A DNA stretch of 64,000 nt from Echria macrotheca (taxonomy: Eukaryota > Ascomycota > Sordariomycetes > Sordariales > Schizotheciaceae), in contig MU839849.1 of NCBI GenBank assembly GCA_030411725.1, positions 1 through 64,000 of the forward strand, read 5' to 3'. The notes beneath the pieces are model-generated. The model made no database searches. It was not told the DNA's origin and saw nothing but the letters and a program-made list of their open reading frames with translations. This document shows positions 34,712 through 46,202 of the stretch, piece by piece. Position 1 is the first letter of the stretch, and each line of letters starts with the position of its first letter. A program made the translations under genes and the position numbers.

Positions 34712-35512
34712 ATGTCATCCGATCCGACTCTGAGCTACCGGCGCATCCTCTGTCTTCACGGCGGCGGGGTCAACGCGGCCATCTTCAAGTCCCAGTGCCG
34801 CTCCTTCAGCTCGAAACTTTCGGCCCACTTCCGCTTGGTCTTTGTGGACGCACCTTATCCCTGTCCCCCTCATGCCGCCGTGACAGCGGTGTACGGTGAC
34901 TCGTACGGACAATGTTATCGGTGGCTGCGATATGAAGATGAACACGAGGAAGTGGACGCGAAAGACGCTGCCCGCGCTGTGCTTCGACAATGCCGCCGCG
35001 CCATGGACGCCGACGACGACGAGGGCGCGACGGGAGAGTGGGTCGGACTGATGGGCTTCTCGCAAGGGGCCAAGATCGCAGCGAGCATGATCTGGCTGGG
35101 TCACTGGCTGGACCCCAGACCATTGCCCAATCCCATGGGGATGGACGTCAGATTTCGTTTCGCCGTCCTCCTGTCAGCGAGCGCGCCGATCGTGATGCTG
35201 GACCCGACCGGTGCTCTGAAGAGTGAGCTGCCGCCACATGTTGATACCGCCGAGACGGTGAGCATGAAATTTACCGACTGGCCCCAGAGCAATGACGGCG
35301 AACATGCCATTGGCCTCCCCACGCTGCATGTCCATGGGCTTCAGGACCCGCTACTACCAAAACAGAGGAAATTGGTGGAGCTGTACTGCCAGACTGGTAC
35401 CGCACGGGTGGTTGAGTGGAATGGCGGTCATCGGCTTCCTTTCAAGTCTACCGACGTGCAGGCCGTTATCGACCAAATTCTTGATATAGCAAGGGAGACA
35501 GGATCATTGTAA
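34712..35512 (+). CDS. FSH-family serine hydrolase
   Basis: This is an intact single-exon gene of 266 aa. The start RRILCLHGGGVNAAIFKSQ is diagnostic for the FSH (family of serine hydrolases) group. Catalytic residues are visible: Ser117 in GFSQGA, Asp212 in HGLQDPLL and His240 in NGGHRLP. The early segment FVDAPYPCPP is also conserved. In fungi, many FSH proteins sit in polyketide clusters as trans-acting thioesterases or hydrolases, while others are housekeeping. No polyketide synthase is in this window, so a metabolite role is only possible. Cytosolic; no signal peptide. Confidence 0.9.
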   Translation: MSSDPTLSYRRILCLHGGGVNAAIFKSQCRSFSSKLSAHFRLVFVDAPYPCPPHAAVTAVYGDSYGQCYRWLRYEDEHEEVDAKDAARAVLRQCRRAMDADDDEGATGEWVGLMGFSQGAKIAASMIWLGHWLDPRPLPNPMGMDVRFRFAVLLSASAPIVMLDPTGALKSELPPHVDTAETVSMKFTDWPQSNDGEHAIGLPTLHVHGLQDPLLPKQRKLVELYCQTGTARVVEWNGGHRLPFKSTDVQAVIDQILDIARETGSL

Positions 35513-35975
35513 GAGGACTAAATATCATGACGGGAGCCCACCCGTCGATGGTACCTATGTTAGGGTGTCCAATTCAGTCTTATGTAGACCAGTTCTACAT
35601 GGGACGTACGAGATGAGTTTGCGGGACACTACTGGAGAAAGTTGAGACATATACATGTACGTGAGACCAAACCTACCGGAGGAGATGCGATAATGAAAGG
35701 ATCAATGGCCTCGAAGAAAACCCACACATCTTTGGCTACCTAGGTACCCAAACTGCCCTTGCAAACTTGATCCCCTTTAAGACATCTTTTATGATTGGGA
35801 TGGCTGAAAATCATGTGTAGCATCCCTGCACCTATTCGTGTCCTCGCCGTGGCCAATGAGACGCTCCTGCAAAGAAACGATACAGAGCAAGTCCAACTTG
35901 ATACCATCGCCGCAAAAATGTGAAACCAACTTGATTTGAGATATTTGAGATACTGAGTAACAAATGAATCCCTGC
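35513..35975. other. Intergenic, convergent 3' ends
   Basis: Sequence between the FSH hydrolase stop and the stop of the small protein gene on the other strand. Nothing recognisable besides a CTACCTAGGTACC motif near 35737. Confidence 0.4.
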
Positions 35976-36425
35976 TCATCCTTGATGCTCCATCGCGTTG
36001 GTGGTGTTTTTCGCCAATGCCACCGCCCCGAGCCCCTCGGCCACCAGCTTGATGATCCTTTCCTGGCTGGTGTCCTGGCTTCCCATTAACTGACGGCCGG
36101 CTGCATATGCCCCAGCAGCCTCCGCCATGAGGCTTGGGAGGTGATCTGTCCAACTATGTCCCGGCAACTCTGGCTGTGGGTTGAGCTCGCCGTCCGTGCC
36201 TTTCTTGCCAGAAAGTTCAGGATGCGGATTCAGCTCTCCTTTATTTTCCCTCTGCATCAGCTGATAGGCTCCGACGGCAATGGCGCCAGCAATCGTGGCA
36301 TTGATGTAATGGCGCTTCGCCTCGTCTGCCATACCCTCTCTGTTGTCCTTGATTCCTGCCATAATCTGATCAGCCGCCGCGGCAACGCCTGCCGAGAGTA
36401 CGGCGGTTTCGATTTTTCGCTCCAT
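35976..36425 (-). CDS. Small conserved-looking Ala/Gly-rich protein, unknown function
   Basis: This open frame encodes 149 aa from the ATG at 36425 (MERKIETAVLSAGVAAAAD). It has two amphipathic, Ala/Gly-rich helices (ATIAGAIAVGAYQLM and AEAAGAYAAGRQLMG). A repeated linker unit, GELNPHPEL and GELNPQPEL, lies at about residues 63-86, followed by a C-terminal helix, EGLGAVALAKNTTNA. This composition is common among small fungal stress-type or membrane-associated proteins, but I do not recognise the family. The internal duplication of GELNP.PEL looks like a true repeat. No signal peptide. Codon use resembles the neighbouring genes. Confidence 0.6.
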   Translation of the reverse strand: MERKIETAVLSAGVAAAADQIMAGIKDNREGMADEAKRHYINATIAGAIAVGAYQLMQRENKGELNPHPELSGKKGTDGELNPQPELPGHSWTDHLPSLMAEAAGAYAAGRQLMGSQDTSQERIIKLVAEGLGAVALAKNTTNAMEHQG

Positions 36426-37797
36426 GGTGGTCGTTGATGTCCGGACAAGGCTCAAAGGTCTCGGAAGTCCAGGGGTCTTGATTTAAAGCGAGGTTTGAGA
36501 AGTTGTTAGGTCTCTAAAGACCGGGAGAGGCAAAGATTAGGGATGAGAAAACACGTTCTTGAGCTCGTGTTGGAAGTGATTAAAGAAAGACAAAGGACAT
36601 CTGGGTCGATCGATGGCTTGATGCGCACTATAATAGCCTGGACGTTGACTGGAGTTCCGTGCTTAGCAGCTGTGCATATGATCAGAGAAGCAGCTGCCGT
36701 ATGGCCTTAATGATCGATGAGGCTTCAAATCATGAAGTTGCATAAACGGAAGCTGAGTGGCTATATTCAACACCTGCAGTTGACCTCGCAACCTGATTTG
36801 CTGTGTCTTGGTCCAGTGCCAATAATTAGCTGACTTGACACTGACATCAGCCCACCTCTCACTCAAACTTGGAGATACGCCATGCCAATGTTCATGACGG
36901 GTGGTTCCATATACCAATATCGGTTTCTGATTGGAAACATGCGCGAGGACTCTGAAAGGCTTTCCAAATCTCGCAACTCGTCCAAGTTCCCGTGTCAGGA
37001 AACGGCTAACAATTATGACCACAACCCTAGGTAATGCCGAATATTGAATATGAAGGTTATTACCAGGTTGCCTCTGCTGCCAGCACATTCGGGACTCAAC
37101 ATTGACAGAGTTTTGAGAAAACCAGAGTTGTTCGGGCTGGAAGTCCTGGACTACATTCGCACCGCAATCAAGAGCACAAAGTACCTTACTGTTATTCCGT
37201 GCTCGATGCCGACTAGACACCCGGCAGTATGGTTCGGTGGCTGCAATCCCGTGAGGAGAGGGTGAGATGAATTTTCACGTGCACAGCGAAGGGTTATTCC
37301 CGTGCGTTGCTGGCTTTCTTCAGAACAGACGCTCCACAAGACAAGACAAACTCCAAGGCGAAGGATTGATGGAATTGACATTTGATTGGCGCGCTTGTCG
37401 CCCGAGTAATCATGGAAACCGAAGTATCCACTAGCTGCAGGTCAGAGACCAGAGTTTTCGATTTCGCATCCAATAGCGACCATGACGTTGTGGACCCCGT
37501 TTGCCGGGATCAACATGGCCACGGCCGGCTCTCGAACCGCTTTCGGTGTGTTTACGGAAATGCCGAGATATTTTGCCTCTCAGTACCGGACCGGTGCCGG
37601 ATGGACATGGCGGTTCGTGTTGCTCGGTACTTCTTTGGCCCGAATGGGCAGTGACGGGCGACGATATCCAGGGGACTGCACCTAGGGTCGCGGATCCAAG
37701 TATATAACGTCATAGGGCGTTCAGCGCCAAAACATTTTGTCGGTTCCGTCATATCGCAAACACATCAGTTGTCGGTTCATATCGCAACGCCGTCAGG
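36426..37797. other. Intergenic region upstream of sugar transporter
   Basis: There are 1.4 kb with no convincing gene. A frame at 36663-37220 (minus) is open but has no ATG at its start and unnatural composition. A TATA-like TATATAACG lies at 37699-37707, about 95 bp before the transporter start, and is a plausible core promoter. Confidence 0.45.
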
Positions 37798-39556
37798 ATG
37801 GCCGAGCTCCAGCGCTTACCGGGCTTCAATGTCGCCAACCGTCTTGAGAAGCGCCAGCTCCTCATCGCGGTCAACTGTGTTGCCGCTTTATCCATCTTCT
37901 TCTTCGGCTACGACCAGGGCATGATGGGAGGGGTGAACAACGCCAAAGATTACATCGATTTGATGGGCTTTGGACATGTCGATCCCGCTACGCAGGAGCC
38001 CATCATCACCGACAGCCTGTTGCAAGGCGGCATCGTGTCGGTCTATTATCTCGGAACCCTGTTCGGCTGTCTTGGAGGCGGCTGGTGTGGTGATAAGGTC
38101 GGGCGGATCAAGAGTATTGCTGTTGGGGCGGTCTGGGCTATCGTTGGAGCATCGTTGCAATGCTCGGCCCAGAACAAGGACTGGATGATCTGCGGTATGT
38201 TGCATTCCAGTCCACATGGCAAGACGTCATAGATCTGAAACTGACAATAATAAAGCTCGGTTTGTAAATGGCATTGGCACCGGCATACTGAACGCTATTG
38301 TGCCTGTGTGGGCGACTGAAACGGCCGAACACACCTCCAGGGGTCAGTTTATCGCTATCGAATTCACGCTGAATATCTTCGGTGTTGTGGTGGCCTACTG
38401 GCTCGAATACGGCCTGTCATTCATCGACAACGGCGACTCTGCTTTCCGATGGAGGTTCCCGATCGCATTCCAGATCATTCCGCTTCTGGTGTTGCTCTCG
38501 GTGGTTTGGTTCTTCCCAGAGTCCCCTCGGTGGCTGGTAAAGGCTGGTCGGGACGAAGAGGCCCGATTCATTCTTCACCGGCTGCGCGGATCCACCGGAG
38601 ATGATGCGGTTCGAGCCGACCGAGAATACCATGACATTCGGAACATTGCCGAGCTGGAGAAAAAGGAGTCCACCAAGAATTCGTACTTTCACATGCTGTT
38701 TGGGATAGGCTCCGGCGAGCTCCACACCGGCCGTCGCGTACAGCTGGTGATCTGGCTGCAGATTCTCCAGGAATGGGTTGGCATCGCCGGTGTGACCGTC
38801 TACGCGCCGACCATCTTTCGCATTGCCGGCTTCGACACAAACAAGAGCCAGTGGATCAGCGGACTGAACAACATCTTCTACATGTTTGCCACGCTCATTT
38901 GTGTCTTCACTCTGGATAGGATCGGTCGACGATGGACGCTCTACTGGGGTGCTGTAGCCCAAGGCATCGCCATGTTTCTAGCTGGAGCCTTTTCTCGCCT
39001 TGGCCAAGACGCACGGAATGCTGGGAACATCGGGCTTGCAAACTCCTATGGTGCCGCAGCCGCGTCGTTTGTCTTCATCTTCACCTCTGTTTTCGGTGCT
39101 ACTTGGTTGACGGTTCCGTGGCTCTATCCAGCCGAGATCTTCCCGCTCCAGGTGCGGGCAAAGGGTAACGCGTGGGGTGTTTTCGGATGGAGCATCGGCA
39201 ACGGATGGCTCACTCTGTTATGCCCGGTCATGTTCAACGCCATCGGGGAAAACACGCTGCACATCTTCGGAGCGGCGAATTTCCTCTCGCTCGTGGTTGT
39301 TTGGGCGCTGTATCCAGAGAGTAACCAGCGTACCCTGGAGGAGATGGATCTGCTGTTTGCTTCTCCATCGCCTTGGGCGTGGGATGCTGAAAGAACTTTC
39401 GCGAGACTCAAGGAGGAGCGCCCGGAGCTGGTGCTTGCGGCGAAGCGGGGTGAGCATGTTGACACAGAGTCGGGCAAAGTGACTCAAGAAGAGCAAGACA
39501 GCTCAGCCCGAGGAGCTGTCATGTATCCTTATGTAGAAAGTTCGGATACGGGATGA
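37798..39556 (+). CDS. MFS sugar transporter (sugar porter family)
   Basis: Two exons (37798-38194 and 38256-39556), joined over a 61-nt GT-AG intron, give 565 aa. Sugar-porter features appear in order. FFGYDQGMMGGV marks helix 1, and GDKVGRIKSI is the loop 2-3 GRR-type motif. PESPRWL follows helix 6. QEWVGIAGVTVYAP marks helix 7, and DRIGRRWTLYWG is the second GRR-type motif. PETLE-like PESNQRTLEEMD closes the transport domain. The C-terminal tail of about 70 aa is cytosolic. This is a plasma-membrane proton-sugar symporter or facilitator; hexose, pentose or oligosaccharide cannot be distinguished. It could serve the glycosidases upstream, though 7 kb and several unrelated genes lie between. 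Confidence 0.93.
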
Positions 39557-39818
39557 GGTGAGTGACGAGAGAAGCAAAATCTCGGTTCATTCTGTGAGTG
39601 ACCGGGACTAATGCTGCAAGGTGCCAATGGGAGTACCTACCTACCTACTCTCTGAGCAGCAGAGTTGGACACAGAGGCAAAAATAGATCGTTAATTTATA
39701 TCTCATTAAAACCAAATTTCGGTTGAGCGCAATGGTATATATGCCGGACAAAGGTGAGCTCGGGATGGGTATCTCATGAAAGTCTACATGTAACCCTCTG
39801 ATGATTTTGCCGATCTAG

Positions 39819-40916
39819 CTACTGCAGAAAATGTTGGACCAGAGTTTTGTACCCAGAAATGCTCTGGATCAGTTCCGGAATGCGTATGAACTCATCCGGA
39901 CCATGCGCAACAAGAATCGAGCCCGGCCCGAACAGGACCCTCTTGTCGCAGTGCTGATCCCTAAGGCGGGGAACGTCTGTCCCAAATGCAACTGGAGCGG
40001 CATCAAAACCGTCAATCTCCCAGAGCAGCAGAGCCTCAGGGTATTCAAATACAAAATTGAGTTCGACGTCTGGGTGGCGTGAGACGATCTCCTCGATCCG
40101 GGCTTTAACGCCGGGCAGGTCGGAGACCATACGGACCTCACACAATGCCTTCGCCGACGGCGCAACGATGTTGTGCTTTTCGCCTCCTTCGAGAGTTCCG
40201 ATGTTGAATGTCGAGGATCCCAGGAGACTGGATTCGGGCCAAGTCGCGGCAGAGAGATCGTTTAAGACGGCCAGCAGAGCCGATGTTGCGCTCTTGCCAA
40301 GGTGGGGGTATCCAGAGTGACTTTGACGGATTAGAGACCATGAATACCTTCGGTCACGAGGACAAAGGAGAACTTACCAGGCTAGACCATTGGCAATAAT
40401 CTCGAAGGCAACTTGGCCTTTGTGTCCCTTGGCAAGCTTACTCTCTGTCGGCTCTGCAAATATCCCGGCTTCCCAGCTCAGTCCCATGTCATTGGCGGCA
40501 ATCATTCCATGTCCTCCATTCTCCTCACCCACCACAAATAACAAGCCGATATCTCCACCGTCCTCGCTAACCTTGCCTTCGGCTCTCAACTCTTCTGCAG
40601 CTATGATCTGAGCCGCCAGCGGGCCAAGATCGTCAGATGACCCCCGCCCCTTGATAATGTCTCCGTCCATCGTCATGGGGATATGTGGGGGCACCGTGTC
40701 CATGTGCGCGGTAAGCAGAACACGCGTCTTCCGGGAGTTGCCGAGATAGGCGTAGACATTGTGCCGAGTTGACCCAGGTGCGATGGGAATGTGCTCCACA
40801 GTATACCCCAGGCTTTTTAGGTGATTCTTAAGAAAGAGTCCTATGGCATGTTCATGTTCGCTCGTGCTGATAATGGACATAAGTGACTGGAGCAAATGAA
40901 CGACGGGGTGCTCCAT
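39819..40916 (-). CDS. M20-family metallopeptidase (ArgE/DapE-like)
   Basis: Two exons (40378-40916 and 39819-40320, minus) with a 57-nt GT-AG intron give 346 aa. Metal-site motifs are present: AHMDTVPP (His71, Asp73), GRGSSDDLGP (bridging Asp at 95), GEENGG (Glu131/132, one the catalytic base) and a C-terminal VAHGPDEF His. The lid/dimerisation domain begins near NGLACHSGYPHLGKSA. Such fungal proteins are acetylornithine deacetylase- or succinyl-diaminopimelate desuccinylase-like amidohydrolases with two zinc ions. No signal peptide was seen, so it is likely intracellular. The exact substrate is unknown. Confidence 0.9.
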
Positions 40917-42377
40917 GGTGAGGGATGTGATATCTCCAAATTTAGGGGTGTATCAGTTTGCATCAGACCAAACGGTATATTTATGTTTGGGAGTTCCGCG
41001 CTTTTGTGACTAACAACCACTGGATGCATTTGTCATGAAGGCGGGGTTCAGGAATTAGTTCCGTAGCGGAAGGATGGGTTGGACTGTGGGTCGGTTATCT
41101 GCGCCCAGCCGGTGAAAAAGATATTCGGGCATATCTGCTAGCCTAGAATTAGTTGTCAATATTTTGTGAATGGCCTGTTTAAGGTACCGAGAAATCTCAA
41201 ATATGAAAGTACTGAGTCAAAGCCTGCAAAGACAGGGGTAAAATAAAAATGTTTTGACCGAGGTATGAAGTTGTAAAGTGGAGAGCATTTTGAAAGAGAA
41301 TCTAACACCAGAGACGCCGTTATTCGGACTCGCTTGTTTGTTCCATGGCGCTGGTGTCGATGTATGATCGCCAAAAACAAGGTAACACCGGCCCACCAAC
41401 CTGCGGACACCCACAAGAAACATAAAAAGGGAAGGAAGCGAAAACGGAGCTAGAGGGATTAGCTAATTGGGATGCATATCCCCGGTCTGCTCGACGGACT
41501 CAGAGAGAGTAGGTGAAGTTTGTGCGCGGGTGTCTCCTCCAAGGGTGGCCTTTGGCACACCGAGTTTAGTCATGATCATCGGTGTCATGTACTGTACGTT
41601 GAGAGCGCTTCTCCGGTCTCAGATAGGTCTTAGCCCACATCGGTCAGCCAAGCAGTTCAAGACCTATCTTTGACAGCAACATCCCGCGACACTCATATAC
41701 AGGGTTCCTGCTGATGTGCTTTTACAGGAGGGGTCGGGTCACACCCTGTCATATAACTCGAAGTCATGACATGAGCTAACAAGCTCCTTACCATCTACCC
41801 GCTTTCCTTGTGCGCAGACTTGTTCAATCTCCACTTCGGCCGACTTCCAAACGTACTTCGGTACGCACAGTAATGGCAAAGATGTTAATAGCGATCTGCT
41901 AGGCATCAAATTATTTTGCATTAACGAGCGACAGTAATATGGCGTCTGATTTCTCGAGGCACCTCCTATGTCCGATCCATCCAGTAATACTTCAAGAATT
42001 CCACGTCAGCGTCGCATCATATTTAGGACGGTTTTTGCCGCCGTACGGGACAGAAATGAGAAACGGGCCATGGTGTAAGAAAAATAAGCGCATAACAAGC
42101 TCGGAGTCGATCATTTGGACTGAGCAAGTTGTTCCTGGATGGTACCAGCGAGGGTGAACTCATGATGCGCATGTAGAGTATAAAGCCGATGGCATTCCCT
42201 TGTCTCCGTACGGATATCTCAGCTCTCATCACACCTTTGACTTATCGAATGCTAAAGTCTCATCTTGGTGAGTACCGAACCACCCCCCCTCCCCCCAACA
42301 GCTGGGTGAAGCCACCTCGGTCACAGCAACATCTAACACGTATTGTACAAAGCCATAGACTCCCGGAACCCTGAAAA
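40917..42377. other. Intergenic region, no gene recognised
   Basis: There are 1.46 kb with only short, domain-free frames on both strands. A C-run (CCCCCCCTCCCCCC) lies at 42282-42295, about 85 bp upstream of the small secreted peptide gene. Nothing else stands out. Confidence 0.4.
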
Positions 42378-42545
42378 ATGAAGGTCACACTAGTCCTTTG
42401 CGCTTTCGCCGCTGTTATCGCCTCGGCAGCTCCAACCCCTCAGCCCGAGACGGTCGAAGCCGCGCACGATGAGAATGCGGCATCGCCGGCGTGCACTACC
42501 TACTGTTACCCGGCCGGGGGCACAACTCAGTGCTACTGCTTTTGA
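42378..42545 (+). CDS. Small secreted Cys-rich peptide, 55 aa
   Basis: This short single-exon ORF is preceded by AAAA just before the ATG. The N-terminus MKVTLVLCAFAAVIASAAP is a clear signal peptide with an Ala-X-Ala-type cleavage site near residue 18. An acidic, Pro/Glu/Ala spacer follows (about residues 19-38). The C-terminal core has four cysteines at 39, 43, 52 and 54 in the pattern C-x3-C-x8-C-x-C, with Thr, Tyr and a PAGG turn. The even cysteine number fits two disulphide bonds. It may be an effector-like or defensin-like peptide, or the precursor of a processed peptide. No family is recognised and no dibasic Kex2 site is present. It was missed by size filters, so homologues may be unannotated. 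Confidence 0.65.
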   Translation: MKVTLVLCAFAAVIASAAPTPQPETVEAAHDENAASPACTTYCYPAGGTTQCYCF

Positions 42546-43632
42546 TCAGGGGCAAAAGATAGGCAAAGAAACAGTCCAATATATATCGCAGCATTCTAAC
42601 TGCATTTAATTGAGATTGTGGTCCGGCAAGGGGAGTGGTTTGTTTGTATAAGGACTGTGACGGTATAAACTATAGCTGAGCCTCCATATCAGCCACCTAC
42701 CTAAGTACCTAGTTGCATAACTGCCTATAGAGCTAGATATGGATACTTTAATGAAGTCTTCAGTCTTGGCGACGGTCCTCCCGATGATGTCTCACCGATG
42801 TTGGATGCCATACCTACCTAGTGTTGCGGCTTGAGGGAGTCTTGACTAGGTAGGTACAGAGCGATCCGCGACATCAAAAACTACGAATGGTTGCTAATAA
42901 CCCTAAAGACGTCGTGGACATGAATGTGAAGGGTTGCTAGGACATATGTACGGCCTCACCTCACCGCCGCGGCCCTTTCTTTTCTTTTGGACAACATTTT
43001 GGTAGGTAACTCGGGGAAAGCGGAACGGACGAAGCCCCGAAACTCACCTCGTAAAAGTTGGAATGCTCGAATTTCCATCCCAGCAGAGTGCACAAATGCC
43101 GAGAGACGGTTAAAGTACGATACCATCGCAGATAAGGCCCATAGCAGCAAAAGTCACGATGCTGAGCCCAAACTTAGCCGTTATCTATTCTCTATCTGGG
43201 GTCCTTTAGCATCAATCGCTATCTATTCCTTGAATAGTTCAACGTTCAGTTAGATCCTCTACCTGTCTGCCCTGTTCAGCAGGTAGTCTCTCGTGGCAAT
43301 ATAAGGCCAAGGTCCCATCTAAGGTCATCTGCATTCTCTCTCCAGTCCTTCTTTTTATCAAATAACACGGCTATCAAAGTCAGCATGATTCCATCCCTTC
43401 TGGGAAGGCGAGAGCTATCCAGCACTGATGACCTAGCCACGCTGCGGCTAGCCTAGAGCTTTTTAAAGTGTTCGCAGCCACCTGCCCCTTTAGTCCGGTA
43501 AAAGGTCACGCCACGCGCCTGCTGGCTGATTGCGAAATTATGATTTAGCCAGTTTATCTTCCGCTCAGGACGCGCCTTTTGCGCAACGTGCGCCGCTCAA
43601 TTCGTCTGGAAACACGTTCTCCATCATACACC
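42546..43632. other. Intergenic region between two small secreted protein genes
   Basis: 1.1 kb with no gene recognised. It carries several TACCTA/TAGGTA motifs (42700-42720, 42812-42820, 42847-42858), of the type found at many spacers in this window. Confidence 0.45.
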
Positions 43633-44339
43633 ATGGCCTGGAGTAGGATTCTAGCCGCTGCGATCTTGGCTTGGCAAACCATCGCTGCAGTTCCCGCTCC
43701 GCGACCTCTTGCCTTGTTGAGCGATACGCCAGTCCCCACTGGAGCGGCCATTCGCCTCGTTGACTGTAATCCTCGAGAGCCTCTGGAAAGTCCAGATTCG
43801 GCGGTCTGGCTCTCGCTTGTTATTGTGAGCATCCCTAGTCTAGACTACCTAGGCAATCATTCAGAGACGACCTTGGGACTATCGGCCTGGAATACTGACA
43901 CACACACAGTACTGCGACAAGATCGAGAATTGCAACGATGTCAACTACGTTCCAGCGGCTCGCGATATCTGCGTGAAGAAGAGCAGCAATGTTTCCCTGG
44001 ACTATCAAAAGTGGCAAAGCAGCGATTGGCAAAGATGCTATTTCGCCGAAAGGGGTGCTTTCAGCTGGGCATTGAGCAAGTTTGCCATGTTGTTTCCCCC
44101 AGAGACAGAAGTTGGGTAAGTACCGTATATAATCTCATTTTGATTCTTGGCAAGATGCTCCCACGCGTTCTGGCGCTGACATGGGATGCAGAATAGGCGA
44201 GGATGCCGACGAAAACGGTTTCAGGGGGTTCACGGACGATGAGCTTCAGGGAGCAGGCCCGGCCACGCATAACTGCTCAAAGATGTATTATTTCATCCAA
44301 GGGAATGGCACGGATGACGGCGCAGGTTCTAGTGTTTGA
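43633..44339 (+). CDS. Secreted protein, 181 aa, unknown function
   Basis: Three exons (43633-43824, 43910-44115, 44192-44339) are inferred from GT-AG sites that keep a single frame; introns are 85 and 76 nt. The N-terminus MAWSRILAAAILAWQTIAAVPA is a signal peptide. The mature part has spaced cysteines: a DCNPRE region, then YCDKIENCNDV, DICVKK, QRCYFAERG and a late HNCSKMYY. Two NX(S/T) sites suggest glycosylation. The C-terminus is Asp/Gly-rich (IGEDADENGFRGFTDDE). No domain is recognised; the size and cysteines fit a candidate effector or cell-wall protein. It is next to the FAD monooxygenase at 44904. Confidence 0.72.
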
Positions 44340-44903
44340 TATAATGGTGATCGGAACGACGCTTGGCTGGATATCTGTCTGTTGATGTGCTCAGTCGAGG
44401 TGGACGGAATAGGATTGACCTTTCTCCAAATACCTATCTATGCCTTAGGTACATATGTTGAAATCTCCTCGGTTTCCCTCCTCGTCTCTTTTGATCTCCC
44501 CTTGTTACACGGCGAAACTCTTGGCAGCGTTACCTACCAAAATAATAAATTGTTGAACAAGGACCGAACCGTTTCTGGGCGAAGTGACACCCCCCTACGC
44601 CCTTTCAAAAGCCAGGGTCGGCGGGCTGGCCCGCATTGTGAAACAACAAGCGGCCCTCGCTAGTCTGTGCCGCATGCACTGCGATATGAAGAACAAGAAA
44701 ATCGAAGAGGAACCTCCTCAATCGCCCAACCCGGATTCTTCTTACGGCCCTGTTGGGGAAGTTCCGGATCCCGTTGCTTCGCGCCGAGCTTGGGTGGTTC
44801 TAAATATCCTCGGGTTGCATCCATACATGTGGGTGATGATCTCGAACCCGTTTGGCTCCCGAGTTATTATCATTCGCAAATTCCTCAAATCCACCTATCC
44901 GCC
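44340..44903. other. Intergenic region upstream of FAD monooxygenase
   Basis: An open frame extends upstream from the monooxygenase start to 44667, but it has no counterpart in the family's N-terminus. It is read here as leader/promoter. A TACCTA motif near 44531 is the only visible signal. Confidence 0.35.
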
Positions 44904-46202
44904 ATGGGCGAGAATAACAAGAATCAACCACGGATTGCAATCGTCGGTGCGGGGCTAACAGGGCTTTTGACAGCCCACGGCCTCAAAAAGGCAGGATTTG
45001 ATGTGGTGCTATTTGATAAGGAGGCCGGGCTTGATGCACGCCCAAGAGACTGGCCACTAATGCTACACTGGGCGTTGCCAACCTTCAATAGCCTGCTCTC
45101 CGAGTCGGCGCTTTCCAACTTTCCGAAAGCCCTCTGCAACCCGTACCTCGAGTACACCCCCGAAGTCGAGTCAATGCCTTGTATTAACGGCAAGACAGGC
45201 GAAGTTCTCTTCAAGAGCTCGATGCCCGGGGCTAGGCGTATTACACGGCAGCGTCTTCGTCGCGTAATGGCCGCGGATTTTGACAACGGCAAGGACATCC
45301 AATGGAGCAAGCGACTTGAGACTTTCGAAGTCGATGAAACGACCGACGCCGTCCGCCTCAATTTTGCTGACGGCACAAATGCCGAGGTCGATTACGTTCT
45401 TGGTTGCGACGGTGCCTCGTCGAAAGTCCGCCAGCTTCTGTTCAATGGCGACCAAGTCGCCCAGGTTCAGCCATCTGGTTTTATGTTTGCGACGGCAATT
45501 GTCCGTCACGACGATGCCGCAATGGTTGAACCAGTTGTCAAGATGCATCCCGTTGCTGCTGTCATGATGGGCACAGAGTCGGTAGGGGGTCTGTCCAGTA
45601 CGTTTTGGGTTGCTTGAACAAAAATGTCGACAGCAAGCTAATGCAAAATACCTACCTACCTAGTCATGTACGTTGACGACCCGAACGACTTGTCTCGTTG
45701 GACTACGACGTGGATGAAGATCTGGCGCCGCGAGAAGTTTCCAGAGCCTCCGGCTACACAGGGCGTGGAGGCGCTTTCGTATATCAAAGCAACGACCAAG
45801 AATCTGGTCGAGCCCTTCCAATCCCAGATTGACTTAACCCCCGAAGACGGAACCAAGGCTTCGTGTTTCATTGACGAGATGCGAACATGGGTTCCAGTCT
45901 CGTGGGACACACGCGGCGGTCGCATCACGCTTGCTGGGGACGCAGCTCACCCGATGCTCGTGTACCGCGGACAGGGTTTTCAACATGCCGTTGTTGACGC
46001 GAAATCTTACGTCGACGCTTTGAAGTCGATCAGAGATGACGGCGTCAGAAGAGAGGAGGCCGTCCGGGTATACACGGACGATGTCGTTGAGAGAGGTGCA
46101 AAGGCTGTGACGCAAAGTCTGCGCGAAGCTAGCCTGTCAATGGATTTGGAATCGGTTGGGAAGATGATGATGGCCAAGCAGGGTCACGCGAGAGCCGCAT
46201 AG
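44904..46202 (+). CDS. FAD-dependent monooxygenase (salicylate hydroxylase-like)
   Basis: Two exons (44904-45597 and 45664-46202) joined by a 66-nt GT-AG intron give 410 aa. The start is the ATG directly before GENNKNQPRIAIVGAG, which puts the FAD motif GAGLTG at about residues 15-20. Other group A flavoprotein monooxygenase signatures are the GCDGASSKVR motif (DG motif, FAD/NAD(P)H) and GRITLAGDAAHP (GD motif, ribityl binding). RDWPLMLHWA is typical of this fungal subgroup. The enzyme likely hydroxylates an aromatic or other small substrate using NAD(P)H and O2. It is cytosolic, as no membrane segment is seen. The intron's 3' site lies in a CTACCTACCTAG run. Its neighbours suggest an accessory metabolic locus. 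Confidence 0.9.

Noticed and set aside
36663..37220. 185-codon minus-strand frame
   Set aside because: No usable ATG at the start, no domain and unnatural composition.
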